A DNA stretch of 64,000 nucleotides, taken from the NCBI RefSeq assembly GCF_035918395.1, contig NZ_CP142362.1, forward strand, positions 1,215,501-1,279,500, written 5' to 3'. Each line of letters opens with the position of its first letter. The first letter of the stretch is position 1. Positions 26,882-35,732 of the stretch are shown piece after piece. The translations under genes and the position numbers were made by a program. This DNA comes from Mycolicibacterium sp. ND9-15 (lineage in GTDB: Bacteria > Actinomycetota > Actinomycetes > Mycobacteriales > Mycobacteriaceae). The notes under the pieces are model-generated. The model was given only the letters and a program-made list of their open reading frames with translations, was not told the origin of the DNA and searched no databases.

Positions 26882-27221
26882 TGCTACAGCCTGCCCTAGG
26901 TTGCCGCGCCGGCGGGCTGATTTGCCACTCCGGCTCAAGGCAGACCATCAGTGGTTGAGGAACCGAACTAACTGCTGGGCTTCGTAAAGTCCACGCCGTG
27001 CGATTGCCCGACCCTAGTACCGAGGGGAAAGTCTTGCTCGACCAGCGCCGCCGTATGCCTGAATGACGTTGCCGCACAACGTGATTCGCCTAGACAGAGG
27101 GGTATGCCTTGGTGTGGTACAGGATCAGATCGGCAGTTGTTCGATCCCGAGTTTCGAATGGTTTACCGACCGGCTGCTGACAGCAGCGACCATCGTGGAT
27201 CGCGTTCGTAATTGCATCGGC
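26882..27221. other. Intergenic region with only an unsupported small frame
   Basis: The 340 nt between the GTPase operon start and the vapC stop hold one plus-strand frame (27063-27233, 56 codons, MTLPHNVIRLDRG...). It has no ribosome binding site and no family resemblance. Base composition is less GC-rich than the flanks. The GTPase operon promoter should lie in the left part. Confidence 0.45.
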
Positions 27222-27623
27222 CTACCGCAGTGATATCGCCGCCAGACTCGTCATCTGTGCGATGACCTCGAAGTCGGCGTCGCGGTGCATGAGCTGTGCG
27301 CCGTGTCGCATTGCAACCGCAGCGATCAGACAGTCGTTGATGCTGCGAATCGTGTGGCCGGAGCGGCGAGCCGCGCGATACATCTGAGCGGCGAGACGAA
27401 AGTCAACCGCGTCCTCGACGCGCAGCGACGGCAATCCATTGACCAGCCGCTCGAGTTTCGCCAAGTGCGCATCGGCCGCGCCGGCCAGGATCTCCATCGC
27501 CACCGGCTCACACATCGCGATCTGACCGAGTTCGCCGTCGAGCAGATGGCGCAGCCGCACGGCTGCCGTGGATCCGGTGGCGCGGAGGTATTCAACCCAT
27601 ACCGAGGTGTCCACCAGAATCAT
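27222..27623 (-). CDS. vapC: VapC toxin (PIN-domain RNase, VapC11-like)
   Basis: This 133-residue PIN-domain ribonuclease is the toxin of the pair. The acidic active site is visible as Asp in [13 protein letters not shown], Glu in CEPVAMEIL, Asp in SINDCLIAA and Asp in [10 protein letters not shown]. The sequence strongly resembles M. tuberculosis VapC11 (Rv1561), which cuts a tRNA. Its start overlaps the vapB stop by 4 nt (ATGA). In M. tuberculosis vapBC11 lies next to the trehalose/glycogen genes treZYX, and here the pair again lies next to a glycogen-debranching gene. Confidence 0.9.
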   Translation of the reverse strand: MILVDTSVWVEYLRATGSTAAVRLRHLLDGELGQIAMCEPVAMEILAGAADAHLAKLERLVNGLPSLRVEDAVDFRLAAQMYRAARRSGHTIRSINDCLIAAVAMRHGAQLMHRDADFEVIAQMTSLAAISLR

Positions 27624-27832
27624 GAAATGTCGGCGGGCCGGTCGGTGCGCATTTCCTCGAGATCACCTTCCCAGCCGATTCCTTCCAATCCGAGCACGAA
27701 TTCGCGGGTCAGCGGCGCACCGACCAATCGGCGCAGGGCCAGGTCGACGGCGTCCTTTTTTGTCGCCACTCCGAATCGGCGCATCACCTCTGCGACGAGC
27801 TTGTCGTCGAGGTCGATGTTGGTCCGTGTCAT
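27620..27832 (-). CDS. vapB: VapB antitoxin (ribbon-helix-helix type)
   Basis: This 70-residue antitoxin starts [20 protein letters not shown], a ribbon-helix-helix beta strand and first helix. The second helix is [12 protein letters not shown]. The C-terminal half ([17 protein letters not shown]) should wrap around the toxin. The ATG at 27832 is preferred over the GTG further upstream (27847), because the latter lies inside the operator repeats. There is no ribosome binding site, so a leaderless transcript is likely; TATCAT a short way upstream could be the -10 box. Confidence 0.88.
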   Translation of the reverse strand: MTRTNIDLDDKLVAEVMRRFGVATKKDAVDLALRRLVGAPLTREFVLGLEGIGWEGDLEEMRTDRPADIS

Positions 27833-27861
27833 ACACCTAGCGTACACCTATGATACACCTA
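27832..27861. promoter_or_regulatory. Triple 11-bp iterated operator of vapBC
   Basis: TACACCTA occurs three times, at 27832-27839, 27843-27850 and 27854-27861. The spacing is exactly 11 bp, one helical turn. The first copy begins at the vapB start codon. Regularly phased direct repeats are what cooperative ribbon-helix-helix dimers bind, so this is probably the autoregulatory operator. Confidence 0.65.
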
Positions 27862-27917
27862 GCCCCATACCCGCGCGTTCATCTATCTCCGAGTTCCCCG
27901 GCCCGGAGGCGGCCGCG

Positions 27918-29949
27918 TCAGCCGTCGCGCAGGTCGGCGCACAACAGCACCACCGAGTGTGCGCCGACCCGATACGTCGATGCTGTAATCGGTTGTCCGC
28001 TAGCGAGATCGGCGACATCGTCGGGGGGATCGAGTCCGGTGTCGGCGAGCCGTCGCCACGGCAGTTCCACCGGAGGCAGCTCGAACTCCACGGGCGCCTC
28101 GGAGCTGTTCAGCATCGCGTGCACCATCCGCGTCCCGACCACGCTGCGCACAGTGAGCGCCAACACCTGCGAATCCTCCGACCAGTCCGGCTGATACGTG
28201 CGACGGGCCGTGGAACTGCACCAACGATTGGGTCAGGAACTCCCGCAGCGGCAGCCCGTGCACCACGCGCGTCATGTCGAGCTCGAGCCGCACGTCGATC
28301 AGCGTCTCGACGAATCGGCGGATGTCGGCGTACCGATCCGTCAGCGACCAGTCGAACCAGCTGATTTCGTTGTCCTGGCAGTAGGGATTGTTGTTGCCCC
28401 GCTGCGTTCGCCGGACTTCGTCGCCCATCAAGATCATCGGCACACCCACGGCGATCAGCGTGATTCCCAGCATGCCCTTCACCAGGCGGGTTCGAAGGCG
28501 CTCGATCTCTGGATCGTCGGACGGTCCTTCGATTCCGCAATTGGTCGAGTGATTGTCGTCAGCGCCGTCTCTGTTCTGGCCGAGGTTGGCCTCGTTGTGT
28601 TTTCGGGCATAGCTGACGAGGTCGTTGAGGGTGAAACCGTCGTGGCAGGCGACGAAGTTGATGCTGTGTTCGACCTCGGCCGGGCGACGCTCGAACAGGT
28701 CCGGGCTGCCGAGCAGTCGGTTCGGCAGCAACGCGACGGTGCCCGGGTCGCCGCGCGAGAACCGGCGAATATCGTCGCGGAACTTGCCGTTCCACTCGCG
28801 CCACCGATCCCCGACGAACGATCCGAGCTGATACAGGCCGGCGACATCCCAGGCCTCCGCGATCACCTTGGTGCCAACCAGCATCGGGTCGTTCTCGATC
28901 TCCCAGATGAGCGGCGGGTCAGCCATCGGAACGCCGTGCTGGTCGCGGGTCAGCGCCGACGCCAGGTCGAACCGGAACCCATCCACGTGCATCCGGCCCA
29001 CCCAGTGGTGCAGTGCGTCGATGATCATCCGGCGCACCACCGAGTGGTTTGCGTTGACGGTGTTTCCACATCCCGTGGCATCGAGATATCTTGACGAATC
29101 CGTCGGATCCAGAAGGTAATAGGTCTGCTTGTCCAGGCCTCGCCAGCAGAATGTCCGCCCCTCCACCCCACCCTCGGCGGTGTGGTTGAACACGACGTCG
29201 AGGATCACCTCGATGCCGGCCCGGTGCAACTGCTTGACCATGTCCCGGAATTCGTCCAACGCACCGACCGGGTCGCGGCATGACGCGTACGCGGCATGCG
29301 GGGCGAAGAACGACACCGGGCTGTAGCCCCAGTAGTTGACCAGTCCAGGTGGTGCGTCCTGCGGATCGAACGCCTGCACCGGCATCAGTTCCACCGCGGT
29401 GATTCCCAGCGAGCGCAGATACGGGATCTTGGCCACCAGTCCGGCGTAGGTACCGGCCAACCGGGGCGACAGCCCGCTGTTCGGGTGGGCCGTAAAGCCC
29501 CGGACGTGCAGTTCGTAGATGACGGTGCGGGCGAACGGCCGCCCCAGCGGGGCGTCGCCTTCCCAGTCGTACCCGTCGAGATCGGCCACCACGCTCTTCA
29601 TCGCGGTGCGCGAATCCCGTTGTGCGCGTGTCCCTGCCATGCGGTCATATTTCGTCGGCACCGCCACCGCCACCCCGTACGGGTCGAGCAGAACCGCCGA
29701 CGTGTCGTGGACACGCCAGGCGTAGACCTGTCCCGGGCCGACATCGGGGACGAAAACATGCCAGTAGTAGGCCGTCCGGTTCTGCTGGCGGTCGAGCGGG
29801 ATCACCCGCGCGGGATGCGCGTCGTCCACGTCGTCGAACAACAGCAGATCCAGCCCCGCCGCGGTGCGCGACCACACCGAGAAGTTGGTCCCGCCGTCGA
29901 CACGATGAGCACCCAGCGGATAGGCGCGGCCCCCACCGTGACCGGCCAT
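27918..29949 (-). pseudogene. glgX: Glycogen debranching enzyme (GlgX/TreX-like, GH13) with a 3' frameshift
   Basis: The frame from ATG 29949 encodes an N-terminal CBM48-like domain and a GH13 barrel. The catalytic Asp is in DGFRFDLA, the acid Glu in VIAEAWD, and the third acid in CHDGFTLND. At about 28197 the reading frame breaks. The original frame runs on into Arg/Gly-rich junk, while the family C-terminus (PDWSEDSQVLALTVRS...FELPPVELPWRR) continues in another frame to a TGA at 27918. Dropping one base gives HGPSHYQPDW, the same length as the usual HGVKLNQPDW. Repaired length would be about 676 residues. The catalytic domain is intact, so the product may still work. The gene starts 3 nt after adhE. 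Confidence 0.8.
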
Positions 29950-29952
29950 GAG

Positions 29953-32571
29953 CTAAGCCGTCGTATCGCCGGAGTAACCGAGCTGCAGCAAGGTGGTGAT
30001 CTCGCTGACAAGCGGCATTCGCGGGTTGGTGCGGTTGCTCAGATCCTCGAACGCGGCCATCGCGAGTTCCGGTAGCGCCGCGGAGAATTCGTTTTCGGGC
30101 ACGCCGTATTCCTTCAGCGAGCGCGGCATGTCGAGCCGATCGATCAGCTCTTCGACGCCGCGGAACAATCGCTGCCGGCAGTCCTCGGGGTCGTGGCCAC
30201 CGAAGACGAGCTGGCCGAGCTGGGCGTACTTCTCGGGCACCACGTACGCCGAGTATCCGGGCGCCGGCATGAACTTGCTCGGCAGGCTGGAGTTGTAGCG
30301 CAGCACATGCGGCAGGAAGATGCCGTTGGCCCGGCCGTGTGCGATACCGAATCGCGCGCCGACGGCGTGCGCCAGCGCATGGTTGGTGCCGACGAACGCG
30401 TTCGAGAACGCCAACCCTGCCAGCGTCGCCGCGTTCGACATGTCGGTGCGCGCCGACATGTCGTCCGGGTCGGCGTACGCCCGGGGCAGCGCGCTGAAGA
30501 TCAGCCGTACCGCCTGGGCGCACAACGCATCCGTGTACGACGAGGCGAAGATCGAGATCACCGCTTCCAGGGCATGGGTCAATGCGTCGACGCCCGTGTC
30601 GGCGGTCAGGGTGGGCGGCATGGACGACGTCAGCACCGGGTCGATGATGGCCAAATCTGGCACCAAACTGTAGTCGACCAACGTTTCTTTACGGCCGCCA
30701 ACGGTCAGCACAGCAGCGGGCGATACCTCCGAACCGGTTCCCGACGTCGTTGGAATCGCGACCAATTCGAGCAGGTGCCGATCGGTCGGGAACTCGGCCA
30801 CCCGCTTGCGGGGGTCCAGGAACGGCATCGTCAGCTCGTCCAGGCTCTTTTCCGGATGCTCGTAGAACAACCGCATCGCCTTCGCCGCATCGAGCACCGA
30901 CCCGCCGCCGATGGCGATCAGCACGTCGGGCTCGGTCCGCTGCATCAACGCCACGCCGCGCCGGATCGTCGCCTCGTCCGGCTCCGGGGTCACCTCGCTG
31001 AACACCTGCACGTGATGGGTACGCAGTTTGCCGCGCACTTGATCCACCACGCCACGCTCCTCGCTCAGCGCGTCGGTGACCACCACGACCGTCTCGCAGT
31101 CCAGATCGCGCAGATTGTCCAGCGCCCCCTCGTTGAAGTACGTGTTGGACGGCACCCGGAACCACTGCGGCGGCGTCCGTCGCTGCGCCACGGTCTTGAT
31201 GTTCAGCAACTGCCGGTAGTTGACGTTCTCGGTGGTACTCGATCCGCCCCAGGTGCCGCACCCCAGCGAGAACGTCGGCGTCAGGTTGTTGTAGATGCCG
31301 CCGAGCGCGCCGACCGCGGTGGGCGCGTTGACCAGGATGCGTCCCGTGCGCACCGCCAGGCCGTACCGTTCGACAACGTCGTCGTCGTTGGCGTAGATCG
31401 CCGACGTGTGTCCCAGCCCGCCGTGTTCGGTGACCAGCACTGCCGCGTCGATGCCGTGCTGGACGTCGCGCGCACGCACCAACCCCAGCACCGGCATCAG
31501 CTTCTCGGACACCAACGGATGCGCGGCGAGTTCGTCGAGGTCCGACGGCAGCGGCGCCAGCAACACCTTCACGGTCGGCGACACGGTGAAACCGGCACGG
31601 GCGGCCAGTTCGGAGGCCCTCTGCCCCACCGCGTCCAGCGAGACCTTGTCGCCACAGCCGAACGCGAACTCGGCGATCTTGCCGGCTTCCTCGTCGGTCA
31701 GCAGGCGAGCGCCCATCCGCTCGAACTCCGCGACCACCTCGTCGTAGATCTCGTCGTCGATGATGCAGGTCTGCTCGGCCGGGCAGATGACCGACGAGTC
31801 GAAGGTCTTCGAGATGAGCATGTCGACGACGGCGCCCTTGATGTCGGCCGTCTTGTGGATGTAGATCGGCGCGTTGCCCGGGCCCACGCTGACGCCCGGC
31901 TTCCCGGACGCGTTGGCGAGCGCGACGATCTTGGGCCCACCGGTCACCCAGACGAAGTCGACCTTCGGATGCTTGAACAGGTAGTGGGTCACCTCGTGCG
32001 CGGCGTCCGGGAGGACCTGCAGCGTGCCCGCCGGCATCCCCGCCGCTTCAGCGGCTTCTCGCAAAATCTCGATGCTGCGCACGCATGAGCGCACCGCGTA
32101 CGGCGACGGGCGGAACAGCATGGCGTTGCGCGTCTTGGCGGCCACGATCGCCTTGAACAGCACCGTCGAGGTCGGGTTCGTCACCGGGGTGATGGCCAGC
32201 ACCACCCCGATCGGCTCGGCGACATAGCGGATGTTGTTCTCGACATCCTCGTCGATGACGCCGACCGATCGCTTGTCGCGGAGGTAGTCGTGCAGGAATT
32301 CGGTGGCGACGTAGTTCTTGACGACCTTGTCCTCGAACACGCCGAAGCCCGTCTCGTCGATCGCCACCGCGGCCAACTCGGCGGCCGCCCGCAGTCCGGC
32401 GCGCACCATGGCCTCGACTATCGCGTCGACCTGCTCTTGGTCGAAGGTCCGGAATTCGCGCGCCGCGCTGGCCGCGGCATCGACGACGGCATCGACGTCA
32501 TCTGTCGCCCACTGCTCGGTGTGGCGTGTATCAGTCGCCCGAAGGCTGTCATCCGTACGAATAGAACTCAT
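29953..32571 (-). CDS. adhE: Bifunctional acetaldehyde-CoA/alcohol dehydrogenase (AdhE)
   Basis: This two-domain fermentative enzyme reduces acetyl-CoA to acetaldehyde and then ethanol. The N-terminal aldehyde dehydrogenase half has the catalytic Cys in FDSSVICPAEQT and GGLGHTSAIYA. The C-terminal iron alcohol dehydrogenase half has AIGGGSVLDAAKAM and the iron-binding His cluster GTNHALAHAVGARFGIAHGRAN. The ATG at 32571 is preferred (AAGGGCG upstream), giving 872 residues. AdhE is unusual in an obligate aerobe and, as far as I recall, is absent from M. tuberculosis. Together with the downstream glgX it suggests glycogen-fuelled redox balancing under low oxygen. Confidence 0.92.
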   Translation of the reverse strand: MSSIRTDDSLRATDTRHTEQWATDDVDAVVDAAASAAREFRTFDQEQVDAIVEAMVRAGLRAAAELAAVAIDETGFGVFEDKVVKNYVATEFLHDYLRDKRSVGVIDEDVENNIRYVAEPIGVVLAITPVTNPTSTVLFKAIVAAKTRNAMLFRPSPYAVRSCVRSIEILREAAEAAGMPAGTLQVLPDAAHEVTHYLFKHPKVDFVWVTGGPKIVALANASGKPGVSVGPGNAPIYIHKTADIKGAVVDMLISKTFDSSVICPAEQTCIIDDEIYDEVVAEFERMGARLLTDEEAGKIAEFAFGCGDKVSLDAVGQRASELAARAGFTVSPTVKVLLAPLPSDLDELAAHPLVSEKLMPVLGLVRARDVQHGIDAAVLVTEHGGLGHTSAIYANDDDVVERYGLAVRTGRILVNAPTAVGALGGIYNNLTPTFSLGCGTWGGSSTTENVNYRQLLNIKTVAQRRTPPQWFRVPSNTYFNEGALDNLRDLDCETVVVVTDALSEERGVVDQVRGKLRTHHVQVFSEVTPEPDEATIRRGVALMQRTEPDVLIAIGGGSVLDAAKAMRLFYEHPEKSLDELTMPFLDPRKRVAEFPTDRHLLELVAIPTTSGTGSEVSPAAVLTVGGRKETLVDYSLVPDLAIIDPVLTSSMPPTLTADTGVDALTHALEAVISIFASSYTDALCAQAVRLIFSALPRAYADPDDMSARTDMSNAATLAGLAFSNAFVGTNHALAHAVGARFGIAHGRANGIFLPHVLRYNSSLPSKFMPAPGYSAYVVPEKYAQLGQLVFGGHDPEDCRQRLFRGVEELIDRLDMPRSLKEYGVPENEFSAALPELAMAAFEDLSNRTNPRMPLVSEITTLLQLGYSGDTTA

Positions 32572-32678
32572 GTTCGCGCCCTTGACTTTCGGCCCGCCGC
32601 GCCAGGTCACCGTGGGCGCGGATGCCCTCGACGCTACGTGGCCCGAGGTGCCGGCTCAGCCGGTTCGCGCGCAGTGGG

Positions 32679-32692
32679 GACAGAATTCTGTC
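32679..32692. promoter_or_regulatory. Perfect 14-bp palindrome upstream of adhE
   Basis: GACAGAATTCTGTC is a perfect palindrome about 110 nt upstream of the adhE start. Its spacing does not fit a DosR box. It may bind an unidentified regulator of adhE-glgX. Confidence 0.4.
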
Positions 32693-32697
32693 GGAAG

Positions 32698-32711
32698 AGG
32701 ACTTTGGTCAC
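32698..32711. promoter_or_regulatory. DosR-box-like sequence upstream of adhE
   Basis: AGGACTTTGGTCAC matches 11 of 14 core positions of the DosR consensus GGGACTWWAGTCCC. The flanking positions match poorly. It lies about 127 nt upstream of adhE and overlaps the stop of the preceding membrane protein gene. A link to hypoxic control is an inference. Confidence 0.35.
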
Positions 32712-33121
32712 TCCGGCGCCGATGATCGGTGACCCGACTCGGGGGGCGACGGCACAGCGCGCAAGGCCAGCGCACCCAGCGCCAGCACCGAGACCGCCGG
32801 CGTGAGGAACAGCAACACCGCCCAGGCCGGCCCCACCCCTTCGCCGCTGAGGGCCTTGACCAACGTGAACACCGCGACCACCCAGCTCACCGCGGCCGCG
32901 AGCACCGACACCAGCAAGGACACCGCCAGCGAGCGGGTCAGACCGTAGTGCCGGTAGCCGGTCACCGTGAGCAGCGCCGCGGTGGGCAACACGATGACGA
33001 GCGCTCCGAGCCACGGCTGGGTGGCGCCGATGCGCAACCCCGGCACCAGCACCGCCGCCGCCAGCACGGCGGCGCCCAGTAGACCCGCCACCGCGATACC
33101 GCGGCCGTTCCTCGTCGGCAT
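32708..33121 (-). CDS. Small four-helix membrane protein
   Basis: I do not recognise a named family. The ATG at 33121 gives 137 residues with four hydrophobic segments: GIAVAGLLGAAVLAAAVLVPGL, LGALVIVLPTAALLTVTG, LAVSLLVSVLAAAVSWVVAVFTL and AWAVLLFLTPAVSVLALGALAL. The tail is Pro/Ser-rich and cytoplasmic-looking. The open frame continues far upstream only as an antisense shadow of the next gene. It lies upstream of adhE, 136 nt before its start, and is divergent from the Rv3311-like gene. Confidence 0.72.
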   Translation of the reverse strand: MPTRNGRGIAVAGLLGAAVLAAAVLVPGLRIGATQPWLGALVIVLPTAALLTVTGYRHYGLTRSLAVSLLVSVLAAAVSWVVAVFTLVKALSGEGVGPAWAVLLFLTPAVSVLALGALALRAVPSPPESGHRSSAPE

Positions 33122-33201
33122 GACTGGACATTCTGCCGAAGTCGGACGCCCACCCGTGCGGTTTGGCCCTGCGCGGCGCAAGTGCGTGCAGGCCGGGTGG
33201 C

Positions 33202-33207
33202 TATCCT
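33202..33207 (+). promoter_or_regulatory. -10 element of the Rv3311-like gene (leaderless)
   Basis: TATCCT lies 7 nt before the ATG at 33215, so the transcript should start at the A of the start codon. No ribosome binding site is visible. Confidence 0.45.
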
Positions 33208-33214
33208 GTGCCGC

Positions 33215-34477
33215 ATGGCTGCTGAGATCGTGCCGGTCCGGCTCGGGTTGACCAAGGGTGACCTGTACACGTTGTGGGCGCCCCGCTGGCGCGACGCCGG
33301 CGACGAGTGGGAGGCCTTCCTCGGCAAGGACGAGGACCTGTATGGCTTCGAGTCGGTGGCCGACCTGGTCGCGTTCGTCCGGACCAATAAGGACAACGAC
33401 CTTTTCGACCACCCCGCATGGGACAAGCTCACCGAGGCCAACGCGCACCGGCTGGACCCGGACGAGGATCATCACTGCGACGTCGTCGACGTGCCGGAGA
33501 TCGTCGCCGAGAAGGCCAGCGACGAGGCAGTGCGGCGGTTGCACCGGACCCTGGCGATCGTCTCGGCGCTCGGATCGGTGTGCGAACTCCCAGCTGTCAC
33601 AAGGTTTTTCAACGGCAATCCCGTGCTGAGCACGCTCGGCGGCGGGGCCGACGCGTTCTCCGGCCGCCGAGGGCGCAAACGGTGGGCCGAGATCGAGGCC
33701 GTGATCGCCCGGGCCTGGGACAACGTCGTCGATGCGCTCGACGAGGTGATCACCACGCCCGACGTCGACATCGACGCCGCGAAGAAGGCGGAGGCCGAAC
33801 TGGCCGAGCCGGCTCCGGAGCCCGAGGACGAGGTGATCGACGAGGTCGACATCGGCGGCGACGAGGACACCAGCGAGGACGAGGCCGACATCCTGGCCGA
33901 TCAGGCGCAGAGCCAGGTGCTGGGCAGCGACGAGGACTTCTGGCACAAGGTCGGCATCGACCCGGTGCGGTTGATGACGAGCGCGGGTACCTACTACACG
34001 CTGCGCTGCTATCTCGGAGACCAGCCGCGCTTCCTCGGCCGTAACGGCCGCATCAGCGTCTTCGGCTCGGAGCGGGCGCTGGCGCGCTATCTGGCCGACG
34101 AACATGACCACGATCTGTCCGGCCTGCCCACCTACGACGACATCCGGACGGCGGCGACGGACGGTTCGCTGGAGGTCGAGATCACCGACGACAACGTCTA
34201 CGTGCTCACCGGCATCGTCGACGATCTTGCCGACGGACCCGATGCGCTGGACCACGACCAGTTGGAACTCGCCGTCGAATTGCTCCGGGACGTCGGCGAC
34301 TACTCGGAGGACACGACGGTCGACGCGGCACTCGACCCGGACCAGCCGCTGGGCCGGCTCGTCGCCCATGTGTTGGCACCCGACACCGTCCGGGCGCCGA
34401 GCCCTCCGTACGCCAAGGCCGTCGAGCAGTGGGAGGCGTTGGAGGCTTTCGTCGAGTCGCGGCTCCGTCCCGAATAG
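33215..34477 (+). CDS. Conserved acidic protein (Rv3311-like)
   Basis: This 420-residue protein matches Rv3311 in length and position. No catalytic motif is recognisable. The N-terminal region begins AEIVPVRLGLTKGDLYTLWAP. A very acidic linker (PEPEDEVIDEVDIGGDEDTSEDEAD) lies at about residues 195-235, followed by a second domain starting DEDFWHKVGIDPVRL. The split by the linker suggests two folded units. The ATG at 33215 is chosen because of the -10 element directly before it and agreement with the orthologue's length. Its function is unknown. Confidence 0.8.
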   Translation: MAAEIVPVRLGLTKGDLYTLWAPRWRDAGDEWEAFLGKDEDLYGFESVADLVAFVRTNKDNDLFDHPAWDKLTEANAHRLDPDEDHHCDVVDVPEIVAEKASDEAVRRLHRTLAIVSALGSVCELPAVTRFFNGNPVLSTLGGGADAFSGRRGRKRWAEIEAVIARAWDNVVDALDEVITTPDVDIDAAKKAEAELAEPAPEPEDEVIDEVDIGGDEDTSEDEADILADQAQSQVLGSDEDFWHKVGIDPVRLMTSAGTYYTLRCYLGDQPRFLGRNGRISVFGSERALARYLADEHDHDLSGLPTYDDIRTAATDGSLEVEITDDNVYVLTGIVDDLADGPDALDHDQLELAVELLRDVGDYSEDTTVDAALDPDQPLGRLVAHVLAPDTVRAPSPPYAKAVEQWEALEAFVESRLRPE

Positions 34478-34492
34478 TCACTTCCCGTTCCG

Positions 34493-34556
34493 CCGCGAGC
34501 GTGCGCGTTTGCGCACGACACGCCGTAGTTTTGCCGCGTTTTGCGCACGCTCGCGG
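34493..34556. repeat. Intergenic inverted repeat, family 1 (copy with 14-bp arms)
   Basis: CCGCGAGCGTGCGC at 34493-34506 is repeated perfectly inverted at 34543-34556. The loop side contains GCGCACGACACGCCG. It lies between the convergent ends of the Rv3311-like gene and add. Confidence 0.7.
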
Positions 34557-34561
34557 CCGCC

Positions 34562-34619
34562 CGAGCGTGCGCAACCGCATGACTTTGCGCGGCGCGTCTT
34601 CGACAGACGCGCACGCTCG
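34562..34619. repeat. Second adjacent hairpin of family 1
   Basis: CGAGCGTGCGC at 34562-34572 pairs with GCGCACGCTCG at 34609-34619. Nested inside is GCGCGTCT/AGACGCGC (34592-34599 and 34605-34612). It follows the first hairpin by 5 nt, so the gap is almost entirely stem-loop DNA. Confidence 0.65.
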
Positions 34620-34633
34620 CGCCGGGGTTGGCG

Positions 34634-35719
34634 TCAGCCGATCAGCACCGCGTAGCGCGGTTTGATCACGTCGTCGATGATGCCCAGGCGTTCGTCGAAC
34701 GAGATGAACGCCGACTTCATGGCATTGATGGTGAACCGCTGCAGATCGCTCCAGCCGTAGCCGAACGTCTCGACCAGTCGCAGCATCTCCTGGCTCATCG
34801 TGGTGTCGCTCATCAATCGGTTGTCGGTGTTGACCGTGACGCGGAACCGCAGTCGGGCCAAGAGGTCGAACGGATGCTCGGAGATGCTGGCGACCGCGCC
34901 GGTCTGCACGTTGGACGAGGGGCACAGCTCGAACGGAATCCGCTTGTCTCGCAACAGCGCGGCCAGTCGGCCCAAGTGCGCGGTGCCGTCGGGCGCCACG
35001 GTGATGTCGTCGACGATGCGCACGCCGTGGCCGAGTCGGTCGGCGCCGCAGAACGCGATCGCCTCATGGATCGACGGTAGGCCGAACGCCTCGCCGGCGT
35101 GAATGGTGAAGCGCGCGTTGTTGCCTCGCATGTACTCGAACGCGTCGAGGTGCCGCGTCGGCGGGTAGCCGGCTTCCGCGCCGGCGATGTCGAACCCGAC
35201 GACGCCCTTGTCGCGGAATCGGATCGCCAATTCGGCGATCTCCAGTGACCGCGCCCGATGTCGCATCGCCGTGACCAGGCATCGCACCGTGATGGCCCGC
35301 CCTTCGGCGCTGGCCGCCTTCTCGCCGTCGGCGAACCCCGCGAGCACCGCGTCGACCACCGCGTCCAGCGACAGGCCATTGTCGATGTGCAGCTCAGGCG
35401 CGAAGCGGATCTCGGCGTAGACCACGTTGTCGTCGGCGAGGTCCTCGACGCACTCGTAGGCCACCCGGTGCAGCGCCTCCGGCGTCTGCATGACGCCGAC
35501 TGTGTGGGCGAACGGCTCCAGATAGCGCACCAGCGATCCGCTGTGCGCGGCGGTGCGGAAGAACGTGGCGAGGTCGTCGACGTCGGAGGCGGGCAGGTCG
35601 TCGTAACCGGAGGCCTCCGCCAACTCGAGGACGGTCGCCGGGCGCAGCCCGCCGTCCAGGTGGTCGTGCAACAGCGCCTTGGGCGCCTGCGTGATCGAGT
35701 CCAGCGTCAGCGTCGTCAT
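34634..35719 (-). CDS. add: Adenosine deaminase
   Basis: This zinc enzyme converts (deoxy)adenosine to (deoxy)inosine. Metal and catalytic residues are visible in [12 protein letters not shown] (HxH), [10 protein letters not shown] (His, Glu), [12 protein letters not shown] (His) and [11 protein letters not shown] (Asp). At 361 residues it matches Rv3313c. It is the last gene of cdd-deoA-add, beginning 13 nt after deoA. The hairpin pair at 34493-34619 should end the transcript. Confidence 0.95.
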   Translation of the reverse strand: MTTLTLDSITQAPKALLHDHLDGGLRPATVLELAEASGYDDLPASDVDDLATFFRTAAHSGSLVRYLEPFAHTVGVMQTPEALHRVAYECVEDLADDNVVYAEIRFAPELHIDNGLSLDAVVDAVLAGFADGEKAASAEGRAITVRCLVTAMRHRARSLEIAELAIRFRDKGVVGFDIAGAEAGYPPTRHLDAFEYMRGNNARFTIHAGEAFGLPSIHEAIAFCGADRLGHGVRIVDDITVAPDGTAHLGRLAALLRDKRIPFELCPSSNVQTGAVASISEHPFDLLARLRFRVTVNTDNRLMSDTTMSQEMLRLVETFGYGWSDLQRFTINAMKSAFISFDERLGIIDDVIKPRYAVLIG

Positions 35720-35732
35720 GTCTGTCTCCGGT

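Noticed and set aside
27063..27233. 56-codon plus-strand frame between the GTPase operon and vapC
   Set aside because: No ribosome binding site or similarity, and it overlaps the vapC 3' end; it could be a remnant but cannot be supported.
32679..32692. Palindrome GACAGAATTCTGTC as a DosR box
   Set aside because: The GGGAC/GTC half-sites are 8 nt apart instead of 4, so it does not fit DosR; kept only as an unassigned palindrome.
33595..33620. Second TGTCACA inside the Rv3311-like gene as an ECF41 promoter
   Set aside because: No CGTC occurs 16 nt downstream and no gene start follows.
33122..34369. N-terminal extension of the small membrane protein frame
   Set aside because: It is antisense to the Rv3311-like gene and contains no conserved sequence; the membrane protein starts at 33121.
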